Shown: positions 33,857-43,031 of the stretch, in pieces | How the letters are laid out: each line of letters opens with the position of its first letter | How positions within the stretch are numbered: the first letter of the stretch is position 1 | Assembly: GCA_020746875.1 (NCBI GenBank) | Contig: JAGTJL010000045.1 | Span: forward strand, 36,689-100,688 | DNA length: 64,000 nucleotides | Source of the DNA: Rhexocercosporidium sp. MPI-PUGE-AT-0058 | Lineage: Eukaryota; Ascomycota; Leotiomycetes; Helotiales | Direction: 5' to 3' | The notes under the pieces: generated by a model | Told to the model about the DNA's origin: nothing | Database searches by the model: none | The model's input: the letters and a program-made list of their open reading frames with translations, nothing else | Position numbers and translations under genes: made by a program

Positions 33857-34304
33857 TGCTGAACACAGCCCAATTGAAGTAATCGTAATGCGGGTTGTAG
33901 ACACTGATAGGTTCGGACTTTCTTGGACAAAACGGAAAGTCACCTTCTGTAGAACGGGATCAGGCTACAAAGAGGTAACCCATTGGAAGTAAGTGGAACG
34001 AACGACCGTGATGTGAAGAACGTTGTGTGGGTATTCAAGGTACTGCGTGCAAAGCAAAGCGTTGCAATTCGTCTAGCCAAAGTCGGGGCAAACAGGTTCG
34101 TGGACCTGCTTAGCTTCCAGCCCTTCGTTTTGGCATCAGCATTCACTTGGATACAGTAGCAGTTGCGAGCACAGTGATCACACATTAGATAGAAATTACT
34201 CAGATCATTCCAATTGCTAGACGCATGTGAATATTATTGTGCCTTTGTTGAATATTTCCGCACAACGTTCCAGCAGCGCGGTCAGAGTGAGAATAGCCGG
34301 GACC
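33857..34304. promoter_or_regulatory. Divergent promoter region, acyl-CoA ligase / PKS2
   Basis: 448 bp between start codons on opposite strands, a common arrangement for co-regulated cluster genes. No obvious operator repeat is seen. Confidence 0.5.
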
Positions 34305-35144
34305 ATGCCGCCAAAGGAACTAACAACGGCAGCCACAGAGGTTGGTGCGACCAACGGTCACATGAGTGGCCATACAAACGGGTACATCAATGGCAGCGTC
34401 AATGGTAACATTGAGGGAGGAGCGAGGAACCGCTTGACAGACATAGCGATATGTGATATGGGGCTAAGATTGCCTGGTGGACTCCGGTCCCCCTCGCAAT
34501 TCTTCGATCTCCTTTTGGGGAAGAGAGACGGAAAATCGGCGGTGCCCAAAGAACGTTTCAATGTTGATGCTTATTACAATGCTTCAGACCCGAAGAAGGC
34601 AGGAAGTCTTGCAACGCCGTATGCCTACTTTATTGATGAGGACCTTTCTCAGTTCGACACCTCAATGTTCGGCATGTCCAATGCAGAGGTATCGTCGACA
34701 GACCCGAGCCAGCGACTTCTCTTGGAGGTCACGCGTGAGGCGTTTGAAAGTGCTGGAGAGGCAGATTTTCGTGGCAAGGATATTGGGACGTTTGTCGGTG
34801 ACTTTACTACAGGCTGGGAAGACTTGCAAGACATGGATTTTCAGCACACTGCGTCTCATCGAGTCATGGGCAAATCAGACATTGTTCTTCCAAACCGGCT
34901 TGCCTTCGAATACAATCTCCTAGGACCCAGCGTCCTTATCAAGACTGCTTGTTCAGCAACGGCTGGTGCGTTAGATGCTGCCATACAATCCATTCGCTTC
35001 GGATCCTGCTCGTCGGCAATTGTCGCAGGAGCAAACCTGATTTTGACACCTCGGGCAAGCATCGAGATGTCTTCTCTCGGTGTCCTTGCACCGGACGGAG
35101 ACTGCAAGACATTTGATGCCAAGGCAGATAGCTTTGCTCGTGGC

Positions 35145-38100
35145 CAGGGTGGCCAATAAGTCAGTTGATTTAAGCCAACTATATAAGCTCTTACCTAAAC
35201 CGTAAGTCAGTTAGTTGACTTTTATATTATAATAAGTCAATTAATTAAAGGATTTTATATTAATTGCTTATAAGCTGAGATTTATTTATATTATAATTTT
35301 AAAATAAGTTTTAAAGTAATATTTCCGATTTTTAAAGGTCTAAGCATGCCCCGAATATATTTAGGTAGGGCCCGCGGGGTCGCTAAGGTTAAATATAGGC
35401 CTTTAATTAGTTTAAATCGTAATTAAACACCTTCCCGCGTTAAAATAAAATATCCGGTTTATAAAAGCATTCTTAATAAACCTCTTCATGTTTTATTAAT
35501 TATTAATATAATTCTTTTAAAATGACTTCCTCACGCGCTTTTCTTATTGACTTCGTCGACGACGAAAATATATAAGCACTTACTGTACCTTCTCGCGTTA
35601 TACCGAACGTTTTAGCTGTTATAATATAAAAACCAGCCCCTAAAGTAGCTATAAAGCCAAAAATATTACGGGATTGCTATAAACGGCCAGAGCCTTAATA
35701 TAACCCATTTTATAATCCTCACGACCCCCAGAATAAGAGCCTTAACGAAGACTATTCTTCTTACGATTTCAGGGAGCCTTTATTTAATGATCGGAATCCA
35801 TTCTCACGCAGGTTCCCCAAGGGAATAATGCTAGCTAAAGCATTAAAGAAGCCGAGAATCTTATGAGTTTGGAAATTAAGTTATACGTTTTAGAATATTA
35901 AAAAAGCTCATAAACTAATATATTGATACTATAAACTTTATATATATTCCTTCTTTAATCTATAGAATTAAGAGCTAACTTTAAAAGTTATTATAATAAG
36001 AATTTTAGTCGTAACTTAAATTTTCACTTCGCCGCTAATACTCTTAATAATGCAAAGCGGCACCTTTACGAAAAACACTTATTAGACGAAGGAGGAAATA
36101 TATAGAAGCAAAGGAGTCTTACTGAGGTCGTATAAGCCTCTAGTATTATTAATAGCGCATACGATTAAGTTATACTATTCTAATAGCAGGAGTTCTATAA
36201 TGCTTTCTTAAAATGAATCATTTACGACGGCGTAAAATACCGTAAAGTAGCCTCAAAATAACTTTTTTACTACTTTAAAATCGCTAATATAAATGCTATA
36301 AAAGCTTTGCCTGCCTCTTATTTAATAATTAAGAATTAAATTCACAAGTACTTTAAGTTCTTTAAGCCTACGATTATTAAAGAGATTCGGAACGCTAAAT
36401 CAAAAATTATTATTACTTTTAACGGCTAGAAATTAAGAAAAGATAAGATTAATATACTTAATATTATAATTCATTTTATTAACTCAAATTATAAAGCCGT
36501 GACACGCCTTATTAGCCTCCCAGAGCTCCCTGGCCATAAAAAGACTAGTATTAATATATATTCTCTTTCTTATTCTTTCCTTTTTTAATTACTAACTTTT
36601 TTTTAAAATAATATTTAATTCTTTTACCTCTTCTTAAACGATTCGACATTAATAAACACAACCTTGGCTACTTTGTCCTTAATAATATAACTAATAATAA
36701 TACTATACTCGTAGAGCTTAGGAGATAATAGAAGTTTAACTTTAAAGATAAGAAATTGCGCTATATAGGCCATATCTTTAATCTTATCGCCGGCGCCTAC
36801 TTCTTTAGTCAAGATAAAGCTTTATTTAATAACGAATATAAGGAGGCTGGCCCTGAGGATCGCCGTAAGCTTTAAAGACGACGTAAAGAGGTTAAGAAGC
36901 TTTATAACTTAATATAACACGTATTAGGCTTTAGAAAACGGATTGAATTATTTATGGACTTATAAATAATACTTAATATAAGAAAAGCTAAAGGCAAAGA
37001 ATAAAAGCTTGTCGTCGACGAAAGTATGCGCTAAAATGCTACATATAGTATGATTCGCCGAGGTCTTGAGTTGCGCGAGGCTCTTAACGCCTACGCCTTT
37101 AAATTACGTGTTTTTATAAAGCCTTTTAATTAAGAGATCTTTAATAACGATTATCTTACTCTAATTAAGTAGAAGACCTTAGAGATTATTATATAATAAT
37201 TAAAGCTTTTGTTTCGTCTTATTAAAGACCTTAAAAGTAACGCGGACCTATAAGAAGTCGGGGATGCATTATTTCACGGAGCCTTATAGGAGATCTTATT
37301 ATGTTTTGAGCATTTGTTTAGTTATTTTAAAAAGCTAGAGACGCGGGCAAATCATAATAAATTTAATAATTATGAAGGCATTTAGCAATTTATTACTTTG
37401 ACTTAAGAAGCTACGCAAAAGTAGTATAAAAAGACCGACAAATCTATTACTTAGCAAGCCGTTATAGTATTCTACCCCGGCTTTAAATGGTCGTACTTTG
37501 AGCGTAATTGGACTAGTATTATGTTGTCTTTTATTATAAATAGTAAGGCTATCTTTAAGAAACTGTAAGAGGATAAGTATAAATTTTTAGGAGTTACTTG
37601 CGGCATTTCTCTCTCTCCAGAGCTTATACTTATATCTTTACGTTTTCTCTTAAAAGATATTATTATTAATGCGAGACTTATACTAAAGCGAGTTGCTTTG
37701 GTAATCTTTAGTCGGCGAAATTAATACTATTAGTATTTATAAGAAAGGCTAGTTGACGGAATTAATACATTAAAATACTAGAAACAAAAGGAAAAAGAAT
37801 AGCCTAAATTAATTATAATAGCTTTTGATTTTTTAATTATACCAGTCATAAGCGCTCAGTGTAAGCGTATTTTCTCGTCTTAGGCAAAGCAAACGACTAT
37901 AGAGAGTTCTTAATTATTAAAGGCTACTTTATAGCATTAGGAATGCTTAAAGAATTAATAAAATAGAAGTACAATTATCTTTATAAGAGCCTATAAAGCT
38001 GTCTTACTTAATATATAATATATTTTATTTTTAATATTAACTTATAAGCTCCTAAAACCTCTATTAGTCAGTTAATCAGTTGCCTTAATTTTATAACAAT

Positions 38101-38160
38101 CAGTCAGTTGAGTTTATTCGCTTAACTGACAACTGACTGACTGACTTATTGGCCAGCCTG
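35145..38160 (+). mobile_element. hAT transposon, copy 2 (3,016 bp), inside PKS2
   Basis: The left end CAGGGTGGCCAATAAGTCAG (35145) and the right end (reverse complement CAGGCTGGCCAATAAGTCAG, 38141-38160) differ at one base. The 8-bp target duplication CTCGTGGC is perfect (35137-35144 and 38161-38168). It belongs to the same family as 16252-19255, with recognisable colinear sequence throughout, but is clearly more AT-rich. It separates the Gly of FARG in the KS domain from the following exon sequence, and the frames on either side match. Confidence 0.93.
35522..38035 (+). pseudogene. hAT transposase, heavily RIP-degraded
   Basis: Starts at ATG 35522 (MTSSRAFLIDFVDDENI) and is colinear with the relic at 16615. 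The C-terminal dimerisation region is at about 37815-37900, where the other copy reads MSSEYERIFSS. Dozens of TAA/TAG stops and Ala/Thr/Pro replacements of the kind made by C-to-T change leave no usable frame. Confidence 0.7.
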
Positions 38161-39196
38161 CTCGTGGCGAGTCTGTCTGTGCTCCATACGTCAAACCTCT
38201 CCGTGACGCAGTCCGCGACGGAAATCCTATCCGTGCAGTGATTCGAGCTTGCGGCAGCAATGCAGATGGCGGCGATGGTTCCCGAACATTCGGGACACCG
38301 AACGCGCTTGCCCAAGAAGCCCTCATCCGGCACACATATGCAGCAGCCGGGCTCCAATTGTCAGAAACCAAAGTGGTCGAGTTGCATGGAACTGGCACCC
38401 TTGTTGGGGATCCCCTCGAGACTGCAGCCATCGCGCAATGCTTTGGTGGAGAGGATACGGTGTATATTGGATCTGTTAAGCCCAATATGGGACACGCAGG
38501 AGGCGCATCTTCTATGGCAAGCATCATCAAAGCCACCCTCGCCCTCGAGTCCAGAATCGTCATCCCGAACATCAAATTCCACGATCCTAATCCAAAGATA
38601 CCATGGGATAGGGGTCTTGTCGTGCCCATTGAGCCGCAGCCGTGGCCTGTGGGTGTTCGCGAGCGCATGAGCATCAACTATTTGGCTTGGGAGGCTCCAA
38701 CGTGCACATAGTCATTGACTCTGCAGCATCGCTTGGGATTGAGAATAAGAACCAGCACCGGCAAGATCGGCTCGAAAAGGGTATACGGTCGCGCGGAAAG
38801 AACTTGCTCCTTCTCTCTGGTAATTCGGAACCATCAGTTTTACGCATGGCCGGGGAATACCGCACGTATCTCGATAAATACCCCCAGAAACTCGAGTCCA
38901 TGGTTTATACTCTTGCCTGGCGCAGAGAGCGTCTAAAGCTGGGTTCCTACTGTATCGTGGACAGTACACACATAAGCGAAGCTGCGAGCCCAGTCAGTAG
39001 CAAGAAAATCCATCAAGTAGTATTCGTTTTCACCGGACAAGGTGCTCAGTGGGTCGGTATGGGAAGGGAGATGATTGAAGAGAACGAATGCTTCGCGGCC
39101 AGTATTCAACGCATGGATGACGTCAATGTTTAAGGTTGTTTTCCAGCGGCAAGTCTGGAGGGAGAAAGGCTGTGCTCGAACGAACGATACAATTTA

Positions 39197-39350
39197 GGCC
39201 CCCGGAGGGCCAGCGGAGCGTCATTCATACCCAAGTTCATGCTATAACCTCTTGCTTCCAGCGTAGGAGCATCACTTTCTCAATTGCAAGAAGAATAACA
39301 ACTACTATATACGTATGATATAGTGACACTCCGCTGGCCCTCCGGGGGCC
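39197..39350. mobile_element. 154-bp MITE with GC-rich terminal repeats
   Basis: Left end 39197-39223 and right end 39324-39350 are inverted repeats of 27 bp with a single mismatch, beginning GGCCCCCGGAGGGCCAGCGG. The first 15 bases are themselves a palindrome (GGCCC, CCGGA, GGGCC), so each end can fold on itself. The interior of about 100 bp is AT-richer and noncoding. No clear target duplication is visible, so the family is uncertain. It lies at the broken 3' edge of PKS2. Confidence 0.75.
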
Positions 39351-39610
39351 ACTGCCGTGGAGGCCGTTCACACTCTTGTTGTGGGGAAGGAAGTAACGCA
39401 TGTTCTTTACAGTAGGGGGCATGGAACATGTCCCGAGCTGTAAAAACTTTGCTACCCCGCGTAAGCAAGGAGAGTGCGTTGAGATCTTGTGGCTAGACGT
39501 CGGAAGTCAGGCTCTCACAGCGATGTCCTGACCTGACCTGGTCGTTGAGGTGACGCAAAGTCGCAGACCCCTGTCGTTCTAATCGATAGCACCTCTCTGA
39601 CAATGGAAGG

Positions 39611-40043
39611 TGCAGGTGACCACCTGGGACCCGGAAAGTCGTCTCTTTCTTCCGTAATCGCTGGGGCCTGCGACCTGGATATCTATATCCTCAATATCTC
39701 CAGCCTGGACGACAGCTCGCTGGGTAATCTATTCACTGAACTCCCCGCGAAATGTGTCGTTCTTGTCGAAGACATTGATGCCGTCGACACAACACAATCT
39801 CGACAGCGCGGCGGAACAGTGGAGACTGGTCAAGTTGAGACAGGCTCAAAAGGAAAGTCGCAAGGGAGGGTTTCTTTATCGGCCCTCCTGAATGTTCTTG
39901 ATGGCGTTGGTTCGCAGGAAGGACGGGTATTGATCATGATCTCGCGATTCCTTCAATCACCCACTCAGTTGAGGTCAATTCGCCAAGCCTGTTGTACTGG
40001 AACAGACACAAGAGTCACGAAAGAGCTTACTCGCTTGAAGTAA
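39611..40043 (+). pseudogene. Bcs1-like AAA ATPase, internal fragment
   Basis: Bcs1-like AAA+ ATPases are ring-forming proteins; Bcs1 itself acts in the mitochondrial inner membrane on the Rieske protein. The fragment has a damaged Walker A: CCA CCT GGG ACC, one extra C (about 39632), then GGA AAG TCG TCT, so PPGT and GKSS lie in different frames. Then come IAGACDLDIYILNISSLDD, a normal Walker B (CVVLVEDIDAVD, about 39765) and SALLNVLDGVGSQEGRVLIM (about 39880). The part after this, with sensor and arginine-finger residues, is not recognisable and the frame ends at 40041-40043. The N-terminal Bcs1 domain is missing. It lies directly after the truncated PKS2, suggesting a deletion or rearrangement joined the two. 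Confidence 0.75.
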
Positions 40044-40384
40044 GGTTAAGTTCTGGCCCCCAAATTGCGTGTCAGCGACGTCGGGCATGGATGCAGTGGT
40101 CATTGGACCCCCCAATTGCTGGCATGCAGGCTGCTTCAAATGCTCACCGAGCCAATGCAGGGCCCAATTGGCTACTTGGCTACGGTGAAATTTCAACATC
40201 TGTACTGCTGCGCTCTTTTTTTTCTCAGAGGGCCATCACAATGTTCGGTAACATTGACGTTCTTGAACATTAACTTCTCTACATACCAGATTCCGCAACA
40301 TGTATTGATGTTGATCACCGTCCAGCGTCCGATATTTTCACACAGACTGTCTCGAACTTGTTCGTCCATCGAGTTGTGATAAAG
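40044..40384. other. Intergenic, HET gene upstream region
   Basis: 341 bp without a gene. It should contain the promoter of the HET-domain gene. No element or repeat is seen. Confidence 0.45.
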
Positions 40385-42979
40385 ATGTATGGCACACGCC
40401 ATTCCGATCCTAGATATCAGGCTGGCAACCATCGTCTCCCGAATCGCAATCGCTATTCATATTGGCCGCCCCAGGTACACAATGAATATCACGTAAACAA
40501 TGACAATACTCCGGGTGCCCCTTATGTTCCTAGGAGTGGATGGCCCCCTCAGGCATCCAGGGGAAACGGATTAGCACTACCGGGCTTCGATCCCCCACCG
40601 ATGCCCTTTGTAGGGGATTCAACTCCACAATCCCAGGTTCCATCCTTTCCCCCTCAGATCAGTCGGTCTCACAACAACAGTAACACCAACCTGATTAACC
40701 CCAAGAGGAGCACCTCGCAGCATCCCCCACTTACTAGGAAAGGACTGCCTCGAAGAGTAACAACACTAGCAAACACTCACCCAGGAAGAAACTACCAAGG
40801 AAATGAATACAGCACAGCTCCATCGTTCCCTGGCAACTCTGGTGTCTATCTGACCCCCCCGGATGCTGGACCGTTCCCTGTGACTAATCGGCCAAATGGG
40901 TTGAGACGGTCTAGGAGTGAGAGTGCCCCAGTCAGGAGAGCAACCACACCCGAGTCTTCTCCGAGGTATAGTCAGACATTCTTTCTGGGACATTCGAAAT
41001 TGATTTATTCCGCTATGGACCTTCCCGAGATTCCCTACTCCTTCTGGGAAAGTTGATAGAGTTTCCGGGCATTGAACTAAGCTGACGATAACTTCGTGGC
41101 CTGTAGATCACCATCGCCGTCTAGTAAAAGACTAGAAACATTAAGCCCCTCCTTCTCCTTCAGGTCAGGTGCTTCTTCACCAGGAATCCTTCGTGATCCA
41201 GGATATCAGTACAGAGAAGTCAAAGGCCTTGAGTTCAGGCTAGTCAGAGTGTTGCCGGAACGCAGAACCAGGATCAAGTGCGAAATAATGCACGCATTGC
41301 TTGATAATCCTCCCGAGTATATTGCAATATCCTACGCTTGGGGAGATGCTGGAAACACCCGAAAGATCGAGCTGGAAGGTTCTCTAGTCCCAATAAGTGT
41401 TAGTCTCTACGGCGCTTTGGAAGCTATCCGGCCCAAAGACGATCCTATCTTAGTATGGGCTGACGGTCTATGCATCGATCAATCAAACAAGGACGAGAGA
41501 TCTCAACAAGTGGAATTGATGACCAATATCTACTCCACTGCGGAGTCCGTTGCCATCTGGCTAGGTCCCGAGGAGGACGACAGTAACTTAGCGGTAGAAT
41601 TGCTGCACGAGTTGGCGGATCAAGCCCCATACCCCGAGAAGGTCTCTCGCTTACTTTCATCACAAGTCGGAAAGCGTGATTTAGCCGGAATAGTCTGCCT
41701 TTTTGAAAGGGACTATTGGAAGCGGCTCTGGGTCGTTCAAGAAATCCTGAACGCGAGATCAATCACAGTCTATTGCGGATCAACAAAGCTCCCATGGACA
41801 ATATATCAAATCGCCTCACAGACATTCAGTCGACACAAGTCAGATTTGGATCTGTACTTCTTCCATGGAGGAACAAATTGAAGACCTGCGAGGGGGACAC
41901 CGATTCATCTCAGCTACTCCCAAGTCTTGGTGCATCAAGGTCCAGGCAGTCTCCCCGATTTGCATTCGTGTATTGAACTTGGGCACTTTTCTCTACTCGA
42001 AGTGCTTCGAACCTGTCGGAGGAAATTCGTTTCTGATCCGAGAGACAAATTGTTTGCAATTCTTGGTGCTCTCCCGGAAGCAATTCGTCTTGATTTCCGC
42101 CCGGACTACAGTGTTTCCGTCAAAGAACTTTATACAGAAATCGTCGACTATCTGCTCAAGACAACAGGGCGGATCGACGTTATCTGTGATGCCATCCACT
42201 TCCCAGTCCATACCGGGTCGGCCAGCCTACCATCTTATGTGCCAGACTGGTCGCACATTCCTCAGACGGGCGCCATGGGCCGCAAATACGATTTCGCGGC
42301 ATCAGGCATGGACGCTGCAAAATGCAGATTCCTTGATGAGCGCCTCAACAAGCTTGAAATTTCTGCGGTATATTTGGGAACTGTTGGCTGGAAAGGGATG
42401 GCTGTAGGTACGCTGTGTAACATAAGCGATTATTTGATGTCCTTCTTGCAGTGGAGGGCGGTGCTCCTCGGGAATTTGGAGAATGAGCCGGAAGAATCTA
42501 GCCCCATGGTTCAAGGGTTCTTTTGTAGAACCTTGGGTCTGGGTCAAATACCTCCGCCTTGGGACAACAATAATCAATGGAAGGACGTCTGTTACCACGT
42601 CTTTGCCTCGCTCCTCCGAGAGCGACTACCCCAACTGTCTCTGGACCGAAACCTTGCTAGCTACGCTGCTCTGAAGTTGGACATCGAGATTGACAATCGA
42701 AGACAGTTTCTCCAGGAGAATTTTGGGGATCATATGATGGGCCGTTCATTTTGCCGCACTGTTGATGGCAGGCTTGGGATGGGTTCGGGATTCATGCTGC
42801 CTGGCGATGTCATTGTCGTGCCGTTGGGATGCTCCACGCCCGTACTTTTGAGGCAAGAAGGTACACGAGGAGAATATCGCTTTGTAGGCGATGTGTATAT
42901 CCATGGGTATATGCAGGGTAGGGCAGTAGATGAGTTGCGGATTGGCAAGAGGAAGTTGGTCAGATTTGTGTTACATTAA
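40385..42979 (+). CDS. HET-domain protein with disordered N-terminus
   Basis: Three exons (40385-40965, 41107-41853, 41914-42979) give 797 residues. The first ~215 residues are Pro/Asn/Ser/Arg-rich and disordered. The HET domain follows: YIAISYAWGD (about 41325), then WADGLCIDQSNKDERSQQVE (about 41458) and AESVAIWLGPEEDD, then LFERDYWKRLWVVQEI and, in the last exon, RRKFVSDPRDKLFAILGAL. Such proteins mediate allorecognition (heterokaryon incompatibility) cell death, though most of the large fungal set is uncharacterised. The first intron (GTATAG...TAG, 141 bases) was chosen because it alone keeps phase. The second (60 bases, GTACTT...CAG) removes a TGA at 41879. If that intron is wrong, the gene is interrupted. 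Divergence from the decayed cluster on its left and the intact gene on its right marks it as outside the metabolite cluster. Confidence 0.85.
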
Positions 42980-43031
42980 AGCGAACTTGCTATTGCACCG
43001 TTTTTTAGGTGTCAGATACCCTCTTTACACT

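Larger units (their letters stand above)
34305..39133 (+). pseudogene. Second polyketide synthase PKS2, 5' remnant
   Basis: ATG 34305 opens an Asn-Gly-rich leader (TNGHMSGHTNGYINGSVNGN) like that of PKS1, then a KS domain from about 34440. The active-site Cys is in KTACSATAG (about 34950), a variant of the usual TACSSSL. The KS is cut at 35144 by a 3-kb hAT element and resumes at 38169 with VKPLRDAVRDGNPIRAVIRA, VELHGTGT and VKPNMGHAGG. A one-base deletion near 38680 shifts the frame just before GLGGSNVHIV. The linker then reads on to the start of an AT domain (FVFTGQGAQWVGMG, about 39027) and ends at a TAA at 39131-39133. No AT active site, DH, MT, ER, KR or ACP follows: the rest of the gene is missing. 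No introns are needed in the surviving part. Product unknown. Confidence 0.9.

Noticed and set aside
20841..39133. PKS1 and PKS2 as halves of one gene or tandem duplicates
   Set aside because: Each has its own start, leader and KS domain with different active-site context (TACSSSL versus TACSATAG), and two unrelated genes lie between them.
40966..41056. HET gene ending at the TGA near 41054
   Set aside because: A GT-AG intron from 40966 to 41106 keeps phase and continues the same Ser/Pro-rich composition into the HET domain exon.
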